64,000 nucleotides of DNA. Origin: Acidobacteriota bacterium (lineage in GTDB: Bacteria > Acidobacteriota > Terriglobia > Bryobacterales > Bryobacteraceae). A program made the translations under genes and the position numbers. The notes beneath the pieces are model-generated. The model was not told the DNA's origin and did no database searches. It saw only the letters and a program-made list of their open reading frames with translations. How positions within the stretch are numbered: position 1 is the first letter of the stretch; every line of letters begins with the position of its first letter. Of the stretch, positions 57,606 to 64,000 are shown piece by piece. Location: contig QHXW01000152.1 in assembly GCA_003223115.1 (NCBI GenBank), positions 81,800 to 145,799 on the forward strand. The letters run 5' to 3'.

Positions 57606-58430
57606 ACGCGGCGCATTGGCCTGGCGCAAACAATTCTTCCCGCCCATGATTTATCCACCAGCTTCCAACATCCCACCACCGTAACTGTATGAAACCGAAC
57701 GAGATGAAAACTGAGGAAATGTTAACTTTAGATAAAGATTTTATTTGACCGTTAACAGACTTGGGTGCATGATGGTGGAGGTTCCAAGAGGTTCATGGGA
57801 CAGTAAGCCGATGGGCGGTAGCGAACCCGGAACGTTGATCCGGCGGCAAGCTAATGAAAAACAAGAAGGCCGTCGGGGAGCGAAGGGAAAACGGGCCGCA
57901 CATCAAGGCGAACTTCTCGGGTAGTGGATCGGGTTGAACGCTCCGATCCGGAGGGGCCAAAAACCCCGAAGGGAAGCGGAGATCCGGTTACTGCTTGAGA
58001 CCGTTGAGCGAGAGTCAGGCAACGGGCTTGTTGCGTTGAGAGCACTGGAGCGAAGGGAAACAAACCAAGTCTTTGGTGAGGGAGCGGCAAGCCGAACGGG
58101 TTTGACGAACGTTTAATGGGGCTTGCGAAGAAATAGGTCGGGAGTTTTGATCTCTCAATGGTGATCCGGAAACGGGCAGCCGTTGGGAGGGAGCGAAAGG
58201 CCGTTTCGAGCAGCCGGATCCAGTCAGGAAGAGTTTGCAGGCGGGCTTCGGAGCATTGATCCGCTATTCTACAAATGGAACGGCGGGGAGCAAAGAAGAT
58301 GACGTCCGGCTCTCCTGATTGCACAGCTCATGCCGTGCATGCCGGCGGGAGTTGAACTGGCCGGTGAGTCACTTGGAACCATTTCTTTTTTGCGCCCGCC
58401 TTTTTTAATCAGCTTCGCCTCACTCCTCTC
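57606..58430. other. 825-bp gene-free, repeat-rich stretch
   Basis: No convincing gene on either strand. The part from 57.83 to 58.30 kb has recurring motifs: GGAGCGAAGGGAAA twice (near 57875 and 58049), variants GGAGCGGCAAGCC, GGAGCGAAAGGCC and GGGGAGCAAAGAAG, and six GATCCG or GATCCGG sites. An antisense frame of 157 codons (57851-58324) merely translates these motifs (FRSLP, FPFAP, FGPSG). GTTAAC occurs twice as an inverted pair near 57720 and 57752. Confidence 0.55.
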
Positions 58431-58468
58431 GTAATGTATCAGCCGCGCGATCCGCAGTGCGGGAATCA

Positions 58469-58483
58469 AGCTAGCTAGCTAGC
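58469..58483. repeat. AGCT tetranucleotide microsatellite in the 3' end of the permease gene
   Basis: (AGCT)3 followed by AGC. On the minus strand the tract introduces TAG. With a single unit, the frame AAS would read on into LIPALRIARL, the expected start of the last permease segment. Confidence 0.75.
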
Positions 58484-58532
58484 CGCCGCCACCGCCAGCA
58501 ACCCCAGCGGCACACTCACAAACGTCAGTGGA

Positions 58533-60830
58533 TCAAGAGTGCCCACGCCCCAAACCGGGTGCTTCAGAACGCCCAGCCGACATCATCCCGAGCAGGCATC
58601 CGGCTACCACGCCACCGAGCGCGAGCAGGATTCCCGGCGCGGCTGCATCGCGAATGGCACGCTCGAGCGTCGAACCCAAAGCGATGCGTATACCCAGCTC
58701 CCGGCGCCGCTCCGCGACAGACTGCGACATCAGCCCATAGATCCCGACGATGGCCAGAGCCAGCGCCGAAAGCGCAGCCAGCAGCAGCGCCTGGAACCGT
58801 TGAAATGCCAGCGATCGCGAGCGAAGATCCTGGACGGTGTGGAACGCCGCAATCGGCACCATGGAGTCGATCTTAGCCGCTACCTCCTCGATCCCACGCA
58901 TGACGCTCTGTGGCGAGCCGGCAGCGCGCACAACCCAGTTGGGTGAAAACCAGATATGTATCCCTTTCAGAAAAGCGTCTGGGGTTTGCGCGGCCGGTAT
59001 GTAAAGAGTCGGTGGCGCTGTCAGCGGGATGTCGTCTCCCCAACCAGGCTGCTGCTGCACATCGCCCACCACGCCAACGATCTCACGTCCCTGATCCTCA
59101 GTGAAAAGGTGGTTGCCGATGATCTGCTGTTTCCCCAGGTACTTTTTCACGAAGGCTTGATTGACGATCAACACCGGAGCGCTTGCCGGCCCGTCACTCG
59201 GGCGAAAGAAGCGGCCTTGCTCCAGTGGAATCCGAAGGGTCTGAAAATAATCGGGCGTGACGTAGCAAAGGTCTGTGATGAAATACTGATCATCAGCATC
59301 CCCCATGTGGCGGAACCCGTCGTTCAGATTACGCTGATAGGGAAGTGTGAGTCCCACTGCGGCGGACTCGACCCCCGGCAGGTCGCGAATCCTCCCCAGC
59401 CCAGCATCGAAAAGGTGGTTCACCTTCTGACTGGTTGAATAGCGGGCATCCTGCAGCGAGAAACTCGCCACAATGACATTCCGCGGATCGAAACCGGGAC
59501 TCAGCCGGTAGAGATGCGCGAGAGTGCGGATGAGCAGACCGGCTCCGATCAACAGTAGCACGGCCAAGGCGATCTCTCCCGTGACCAACAGCCTTCTGGA
59601 CCATCGTTTTCTGATACCGCCGGCCTCGCTGAGCGTGCTACGAATGTCCACCGCGCTGGCTTCGACTGCGGGAAAGATGCCGGCCAGCAGGCTAGTAAAA
59701 AGTGCGAGCAAGGCAGTGACCGCCAGAACCCGCGCATCCAACTGAACGGCCGACACGGTTGGAAACTGATCCTGCGCCAGGTTCTTCAATCCTGTGACGC
59801 CTGCATAGCCGATCAGCAAACCCAAAACTCCGCCGGCAATTGCCAGGACCAGACTTTCAACCACGAGCTGATGAAAAATCGCCTGGCGACCGCCGCCCAG
59901 GGCCAACCGGGTGGCCATCTCGCGGGTGCGTGTCGCCGCCCGCGCAAGTAGCAAGCTGGTGATATTGGCGCAGCCGATCAACAGCACCAAGCCCACTGCC
60001 GCCCACAAAATGAGCACCGGTTTCCGCAGACCCTGCGTCTGGCCCTCCTGCAGCGTCACCAGCTTGAGGCGCACCGATACATCCGGCGAAAACTTCATCG
60101 CCTGAATCAGTGGCGCACCAATCGCATCAATCTGCTGGTCCCCCTGCGCCCAGCTCACACCAGGTTTCAGCCGCCCGGCAATGGCGTAGTTAATGCCCGA
60201 ACCTTCGCCCGTAGTGGTGGGCTTGAGTGGCGTCCACAAGTCGGCCGGCACGCTGGAATCGAAGTTCGCGGGCATCACGCCGATGATGGTGTAGGGCTCT
60301 CCACGCAACATCGCCGGTTTCCCAACTACCGACGCGTCGCCATTGAAAGCGCGCCTCCATAGGTGATAGCTCAGTATGGTGATCGGCGGACCGCCGGGAC
60401 GGTCTTCCTGGCGGGTGAACTCGCGGCCGATCAACGGTGAAACACCCAGCACCCGGAAGAACCCCGCGCCTACGCGCTGCTGCTCGACATACTGCACATT
60501 GCCCGCAGCCGCGAAATTGACGCCGCTGTGGGTCGGGGAGTAGATAGCTGCATCGAGAAAGTTGGCGTGATCGCGCACAATTTCCCACACTTTACCCGTC
60601 TGGCTGATGCTGTCCCCCTCCCCTTCGTGACCGCGGAAGCGCGTCACGACTCGAATAAGCCGATCTGGTTCCGGATAAGGCAGAGGACGAAGAAGGGTTG
60701 CATCCACGACGCTGAAGATGGCGGTATTCGCGCCAATGCAGAGCCCCAGCGTCAAGATTAGAATTGCTGTCACCGACGGGCTTCGGCGGAGCATCCTCAA
60801 GGCGTAACGGAAATCCATCCAAAAGTTCAT
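58533..60830 (-). CDS. ADOP-type ABC transporter permease (MacB/FtsX-like), damaged C-terminus
   Basis: 765 aa. Start ATG 60830 with GGAGG 8 nt upstream. MacB-type periplasmic domain after the first helix (AILILTLGLCIGANTAIFSV; LRPLPYPEPDRLIRV), then two FtsX permease blocks (LILWAAVGLVLLIGCANITS, REMATRLALGGGRQAIFHQL, and near the end LSALALAIVGIYGLMSQSVA, RRRELGIRIALGST). No ATPase domain: the acidobacterial duplicated orphan permease layout. After GCLLGMMS the frame shifts; in the next frame HPVWGVGTLDPLTFVSVPLG continues to a TAG at the AGCT tract. About 50 residues of the last helix and tail are lost. Probable efflux or lipoprotein-type function, possibly inactive. Confidence 0.85.
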   Translation of the reverse strand: MNFWMDFRYALRMLRRSPSVTAILILTLGLCIGANTAIFSVVDATLLRPLPYPEPDRLIRVVTRFRGHEGEGDSISQTGKVWEIVRDHANFLDAAIYSPTHSGVNFAAAGNVQYVEQQRVGAGFFRVLGVSPLIGREFTRQEDRPGGPPITILSYHLWRRAFNGDASVVGKPAMLRGEPYTIIGVMPANFDSSVPADLWTPLKPTTTGEGSGINYAIAGRLKPGVSWAQGDQQIDAIGAPLIQAMKFSPDVSVRLKLVTLQEGQTQGLRKPVLILWAAVGLVLLIGCANITSLLLARAATRTREMATRLALGGGRQAIFHQLVVESLVLAIAGGVLGLLIGYAGVTGLKNLAQDQFPTVSAVQLDARVLAVTALLALFTSLLAGIFPAVEASAVDIRSTLSEAGGIRKRWSRRLLVTGEIALAVLLLIGAGLLIRTLAHLYRLSPGFDPRNVIVASFSLQDARYSTSQKVNHLFDAGLGRIRDLPGVESAAVGLTLPYQRNLNDGFRHMGDADDQYFITDLCYVTPDYFQTLRIPLEQGRFFRPSDGPASAPVLIVNQAFVKKYLGKQQIIGNHLFTEDQGREIVGVVGDVQQQPGWGDDIPLTAPPTLYIPAAQTPDAFLKGIHIWFSPNWVVRAAGSPQSVMRGIEEVAAKIDSMVPIAAFHTVQDLRSRSLAFQRFQALLLAALSALALAIVGIYGLMSQSVAERRRELGIRIALGSTLERAIRDAAAPGILLALGGVVAGCLLGMMSAGRSEAPGLGRGHS

Positions 60831-61193
60831 GCACACACCTCCGGAGGAACTGCCATAAAGGATACTACTGGAATCTGGGGAAGGGTCACAGACCACGCAC
60901 TAGCTCCCTCGAAAATAAAATGCTGAAGCGTTGGAAGGGCTTGGGTTAATGGCCAGGGGCATAGGTGGCACTGCGCGCAAGCCTGCGAGGATACCACTCC
61001 CGTCCCCTCGAGTAGGGTTGAGCGTGATCGTCAACGGATCTCCGGCTACCCACCAGCGGCGCAAGCGACAGTCTGGAAATTCCAGTCACGCCTCTCTGGG
61101 TGATGGCCACCGAGACGCTAACATCAGCTCTGTTAGCATATCGCGATCTGGCACCCATTTTCATGATTCGTGCTGTCGTCAAGACATGGAAAA

Positions 61194-61207
61194 CTAGCTA
61201 TAGCTAG
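61194..61207. repeat. perfect 14-bp palindrome CTAGCTATAGCTAG
   Basis: CTAGCTATAGCTAG reads the same on both strands and is followed by ACCGCCGG. It resembles the tract and flank at 58469-58488 (CTAGCTAGCTAG, then CCGCCGCC). The two sites bracket the ADOP permease gene. Confidence 0.75.
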
Positions 61208-61215
61208 ACCGCCGG

Positions 61216-61270
61216 AAGCCCGGATACGACGCGGGTTCCGGGAAGGTCGCGGGTCTTCGACCCTGACGCC
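61216..61270 (+). repeat. repeat C, copy 2
   Basis: The first 21 nt are the exact reverse complement of 21429-21449. A further block, GACGCCGG(T/C)CCCAC, is also shared, with a gap of different length. Confidence 0.65.
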
Positions 61271-61319
61271 GGTCCCACAGCCGGACCCACGAAGCCAGGC
61301 CGGCGGTACAGAGGAGGGG

Positions 61320-61829
61320 TTAGTCCCTTCCCAGCGCCAGATAGACAGCGGTAGGAACCAGAAAGAGCACCGCCGCCGTGGCGAGGACTAACGCGCCGTG
61401 TTCCGCCAGGAGCGCGGTTGCAGAAGGAAGCAAGGCTTTCGCGTCGAAGCCGGATACGGTGGACGCAATCCAGCGGAGCGCCGATTGGAACCAGGCCGAC
61501 GTTGCGCCGAAACACGCGCCGAGCAGGCCCACCGCGCAAGCGAAGGCGATCACCTGAGCGGCGGTAATGGGACGGCCCGCGGCTTCGCCGGCTTCGCGGC
61601 GCGCGCGAAGTTGAGCCAGCCACCAGACGCGACCGGAATCGGGAACCACCGTGCGTGCGCGCATCTCCCCGCGGGCGTCGTCAAAAACACCTGCAATGGC
61701 GACGACATCGGAACAGATGGCGCATGCGGCGACATGGGCGCGCAGAGGAGCGTCCACTCGCCCGGGCCAGCAGGATTGGAGAACCGCGGCCAGTACCTCC
61801 GGTTCCAACTCGCATTCAATCGGTTTCAT
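61320..61829 (-). CDS. membrane anti-sigma-like protein
   Basis: 169 aa. The N-terminal zinc anti-sigma motif HVAACAIC (H32, C36, C39) is followed by a helical linker (RVWWLAQLRARREAGEAAGR) and two or three hydrophobic segments (AQVIAFACAVGLLGACFGAT; GALVLATAAVLFLVPTAVYL). The start overlaps the sigma gene stop as ATGA, so it is translationally coupled. It is expected to hold the sigma factor at the membrane until a signal arrives. Confidence 0.82.
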   Translation of the reverse strand: MKPIECELEPEVLAAVLQSCWPGRVDAPLRAHVAACAICSDVVAIAGVFDDARGEMRARTVVPDSGRVWWLAQLRARREAGEAAGRPITAAQVIAFACAVGLLGACFGATSAWFQSALRWIASTVSGFDAKALLPSATALLAEHGALVLATAAVLFLVPTAVYLALGRD

Positions 61830-62428
61830 GATTTGCCTCCGACCGGCGTGCCGCCCGGCGTATTACCCGCCTTATGGCCCAAAAACGAGGCGAGCCGGCG
61901 CCGCGCGCGAAACAACATAGGCTTCAGAGAGGCTGGACGCAGGCCGAGCACACTGGCGATCTCACGATAGGAGGCTCCTTCCGCATAGGCCAGCCATAAC
62001 ATGGCGCGTTCGCGCGGCTTCAACTGTGACATGGCTCGCGTGAAATCAGTGGTACGCTCCGTTGCGGCGGCTTGATCACCGGAAGGAACGCGCTCGATGT
62101 CCGGGCAAGGCAGGCTGAAGGGGGCGCGAATCAGACGGCGCCGGCGCTCATCCCGCGCCAGATTCGTGGCAATGCGATAGAGAGAATTGCGGCGATGTGT
62201 TTCACTATCGTGTGTCGCGGCTGCGCGGAGAAAGCGATAGAACGCTTCCTGGAGCAGGTCGTCGGCCAGTTGAGGGTCGCCGCTAATACGGGCGAGGTAG
62301 GCCCAGACACCGCGCGCAGTCCGCTCGTAGAAAGCGCGGAAGGCGTCCTCGTCCATCACAAAACCAGCGCTGGCGTCGTCAAGGGCGCCGGTGCGGCTGA
62401 CATCAGTAAATGTCGTGTCACGAAGCAT
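61826..62428 (-). CDS. ECF RNA polymerase sigma factor
   Basis: 200 aa. Region 2: AFRAFYERTARGVWAYLARI, PQLADDLLQEAFYRFLRAA, YRIATNLARDERRRR. Region 4: LKPRERAMLWLAYAEGASYR followed by EIASVLGLRPASLKPMLFRA. The C-terminal tail is Gly/Thr-rich. No good Shine-Dalgarno is seen at 62428, and the MDEDAF start at 62356 is an alternative. It lies 15 nt after the upstream membrane gene and is coupled to the anti-sigma gene. Confidence 0.92.
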   Translation of the reverse strand: MLRDTTFTDVSRTGALDDASAGFVMDEDAFRAFYERTARGVWAYLARISGDPQLADDLLQEAFYRFLRAAATHDSETHRRNSLYRIATNLARDERRRRLIRAPFSLPCPDIERVPSGDQAAATERTTDFTRAMSQLKPRERAMLWLAYAEGASYREIASVLGLRPASLKPMLFRARRRLASFLGHKAGNTPGGTPVGGKS

Positions 62429-62443
62429 AAGAGAAGAACGTCG

Positions 62444-63349
62444 TCATTCCCCGGTGCCGGATCCCTGGGCGCGCGGCGTTTGGGCCCGAGTCGCCGCAGT
62501 CGGCAGTTCAATCAGCCCAAGCCGGTTCGAGATCAGAAAGGAGATTATCGCCGAAATCACAAACCCAAGACCGAGCGCGATGCCGAGAACACCTAGAGCA
62601 TGGAGCGGCCGGGAGGCCTCATCGGCAACTTGCTGGCTCACGACCTGCAGGCCGATGCCACCTGCCATCAATACCAGCCCGCCCTGCACGGACCAGAGAA
62701 TCCGCCCAACGGGTGCGGCCACGCTCCGTGGCGCGGCGTCGAGCATGATCGGCGTCGACTGCAGGAATTTCGATCCCGCCGGTGACTGAATGTAGGCCAG
62801 CAGATCGTCGTTCGACGTAAACCGGTCCAGGAGTTTAGTATGAACTTCAGTCTGCACTTTGGCCAGCCGGTGCCACCTGCGGTAATCAACGAGCGTCCGA
62901 ATCAGCCAGACCAGCAGTCCGATTCCCATGCCGAAACCGGCAAATATGCCCAGGCCGTCCAACACATTTCTCCACATTTCGACGATTTGCGTGGCATGGT
63001 CCTGGCTGAAGCGACTATCAGGATCGCCCACATAGAACGACGGATTGCGCGGGATTTCGGGATGCGCGTTCAGAAAGCTCGCTAACGCGGGATAGGGCGC
63101 AAGAAATGACTGATTGCCGAAAAGACTCGGGTCAAGCGCCAATGCGCCTCTCAACCTGGGCGGATAGTGGTCCAGAAGGCGGGACAATTCGTCTCTGGTG
63201 CGTTGGGCGTCCGGTTGCTCTACGCTCAAAACGGATGCAGGCGCGGGGCTTCTGGAAAGCTGCGACCACGCCTGCGACTGGAGCGACATACCGAAGCATG
63301 CCGCCAGCACTCCCCATCCCAAGACTCGCCTGATTCGTTTCCGCGCCAT
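62444..63349 (-). CDS. membrane protein of unknown function upstream of an ECF sigma gene
   Basis: 301 aa. ATG 63349 has GAGAGGGGTG upstream. Signal peptide (RVLGWGVLAACFGMSLQSQA), then a mature region of about 100 residues with LDHYPPRLRGALALDPSLFG and LAPYPALASFLNAHPEIPRN. Next are a transmembrane helix (GIFAGFGMGIGLLVWLIRTL), a cytoplasmic segment (YRRWHRLAKVQTEVHTKLLD) and two further helices near 235 and 265. The topology (periplasmic head, cytoplasmic linker) would suit a sensor for the sigma/anti-sigma pair it is transcribed with. No family is recognised. Confidence 0.75.
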   Translation of the reverse strand: MARKRIRRVLGWGVLAACFGMSLQSQAWSQLSRSPAPASVLSVEQPDAQRTRDELSRLLDHYPPRLRGALALDPSLFGNQSFLAPYPALASFLNAHPEIPRNPSFYVGDPDSRFSQDHATQIVEMWRNVLDGLGIFAGFGMGIGLLVWLIRTLVDYRRWHRLAKVQTEVHTKLLDRFTSNDDLLAYIQSPAGSKFLQSTPIMLDAAPRSVAAPVGRILWSVQGGLVLMAGGIGLQVVSQQVADEASRPLHALGVLGIALGLGFVISAIISFLISNRLGLIELPTAATRAQTPRAQGSGTGE

Positions 63350-63476
63350 CGCCGCACCCCTCTCTGCGCAGTAGATACGCGGGGTGGGGGAGAAGGTTAA
63401 CATGTGACCCCTAAATTCGAAGAAACCGTTACTCAATGTTGAGGCGCGGGATCTCCGGATTAACCGGAAGAGCGGG

Positions 63477-63492
63477 TGGATGGATGGATGGA
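63477..63492 (+). repeat. (TGGA)4 microsatellite
   Basis: Four exact TGGA units in the gene-free interval 63350-63814. Confidence 0.8.
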
Positions 63493-63545
63493 TGAGGTCG
63501 TGGGCGCCGGGATTGGCTTTGTTCGGCAAAATTTGGAACTCGAAC

Positions 63546-63695
63546 AGGAGGCAGGAGACAGCCATGTCCCCGGCGGTGCCGGATTGAACAGCCTGTGACT
63601 TCGACCGCAGCCGACTACCGGCTTCCCGCGCCCAGTTTTTGGGGAGACAGCCGATGTTGGAAATAAACGGCTTGACTGGAAGTCACAGATCAGGA
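63546..63695 (-). repeat. dispersed repeat B, copy 2 (inverted)
   Basis: The reverse complement of this stretch matches 15385-15590 apart from lacking the internal 55-bp duplication. Shared pieces include CTGTGACTTC, TCAAGCCGTTTA, GGGAAGCCGGTAGTCGGCTG and the flanking CTCCTGCCTCCT. Confidence 0.8.
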
Positions 63696-63773
63696 GTTCG
63701 TTAGGCCGCTCTCCGACCGCCCTCGTCCAGTTCCGTCTCAAGAGTGGACCTGCTCGGACCTGCTCGGGCCCCC

Positions 63774-63802
63774 TTGACAAGAAACCGTACATACTTTACG
63801 AT
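63774..63802 (+). promoter_or_regulatory. strong sigma-70-type promoter
   Basis: A perfect TTGACA and TACGAT separated by 17 nt. It points right, towards the end of the window, but the sequence that follows is a transposase fragment on the opposite strand. Confidence 0.7.
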
Positions 63803-63810
63803 GTAAAGTA
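63792..63810. promoter_or_regulatory. 19-bp palindromic operator overlapping the -10 box
   Basis: Perfect 8-bp arms TACTTTAC and GTAAAGTA around GAT. A dimeric repressor bound here would block the promoter. The type of site resembles PadR-family operators, which are frequent beside ADOP permeases; this attribution is inference. Confidence 0.6.
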
Positions 63811-63814
63811 CTTT

Positions 63815-64000
63815 CTATATACTGCCATCTGAGTCAAGATCGTCCCGACTGGGCAGCCATTCCACGCGGCACTCGCAACCGGCGGGTGGCAAAATCCCCC
63901 CGGCGATCTTGCGCGCCCGTGCCTCGTCATGCGGGACAGCACGCCATACCCTTTTTGCTGCGCTGCCCATGCCACCGAAAATACCCCGAAGTTGCGATCA
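63815..64000 (-). mobile_element. fragment of an IS4-type transposase gene
   Basis: On the minus strand from the window edge: DRNFGVFSVAWAAQQKGYGV then LSRMT; after a 1-nt loss near 63907, EARARKIAGGILPPAGCECR followed by VEWLPSRDD and a TAG at 63815-63817. The DRNFG...VLxRxT...ARxxAG...VxWxPSRDD succession is the core of IS4-family DDE transposases, in which DRNFG carries a catalytic aspartate. The usual 150-200 C-terminal residues are missing. The 5' part lies beyond the window. Confidence 0.6.

Larger units (their letters stand above)
60831..61319. other. 489-bp intergenic stretch with repeats
   Basis: No gene is supported. It holds the permease ribosome binding site, a perfect 14-bp CTAG palindrome and repeat C. 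Short frames on either strand have no family resemblance. Confidence 0.5.

Noticed and set aside
57851..58324. 157-codon minus-strand frame in the repeat-rich gap
   Set aside because: Its sequence only translates the recurring nucleotide motifs and has no start signal or protein-like pattern.
60946..61197. Short frames on both strands between the permease and anti-sigma genes
   Set aside because: No family resemblance, no start signals, and they overlap palindromes and repeats.
1..64000. tRNA, rRNA, tmRNA, CRISPR arrays, known riboswitches
   Set aside because: I looked for T-loop-like GTTCGAATC motifs, rRNA segments, regularly spaced repeats and leader structures before metX, carA and lysC, and saw none I could support.

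Overview
The window is 64 kb of high-GC bacterial chromosome, with about 50 supportable genes, mostly housekeeping, metabolic and cell-surface. Three things suggest an acidobacterium, probably a Solibacter/Bryobacter relative: the long ABC permease without an ATPase at the right end (the acidobacterial 'ADOP' type), the ECF sigma/anti-sigma pairs, and the general gene set. This placement is inference from gene content; there is no rRNA or tRNA gene to confirm it. Start codons are often TTG or GTG, and adjacent genes often overlap as ATGA or TGATG.

Left part (1-15.3 kb): small conserved proteins and galT; a secreted SIMPL protein; a broken dprA; topA with an MFS carboxylate/sugar-acid transporter; a class III aminotransferase; a PH-domain membrane protein; PolX/PHP polymerase; a pair of M16 peptidases (one active, one inactive); a NUDIX hydrolase. 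From 15.3 to 23.3 kb the sequence is unlike the rest. It holds a comEC with many frameshifts, a frameshifted sigma factor, a decayed repeat-protein gene and several dispersed or hairpin repeats, with intact ytxH-like, metallo-beta-lactamase-fold and proline-catabolic dehydrogenase genes in between.

Centre (23.3-46.1 kb): carAB; a secreted AttH/CrtC-like protein; metX-metW; a DksA-like zinc-finger protein; hfq-hflX-pgsA facing a RodZ-like gene; a surface-polysaccharide run (glycosyltransferase and two methyltransferases) leading into a glutaminyl-cyclase-like M28 enzyme and truB; an L-arabinonate-type dehydratase; a Phd/ParE toxin-antitoxin pair; a TonB-like protein; a glycosyltransferase; and a radical SAM enzyme with a secreted beta-propeller-like partner.

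The 46.4-53.3 kb block is a lysine/diaminopimelate operon: M20 deacylase (dapE candidate), asd, lysC, dapB, dapA, dapD and an SDR reductase. With metX-metW upstream, the window carries much of aspartate-family biosynthesis. Next comes an unusual ORF joining a response-regulator receiver to a membrane segment and a large extracytoplasmic domain, then a methyltransferase, a GAF protein and a Ycf48-like protein.

The right end (57.6-64 kb) is accessory: a repeat-rich gene-free stretch, the ADOP permease with a damaged 3' end next to an AGCT microsatellite, a three-gene operon (membrane protein, ECF sigma, anti-sigma), a second inverted copy of the repeat found at 15.4 kb, and a strong promoter with a palindromic operator ending directly at a fragment of an IS4-type transposase.

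The most notable signal is selective gene decay. dprA and comEC, both needed for natural transformation, carry several independent lesions each, while the long housekeeping genes around them (topA, carB, polX, lysC) are intact.
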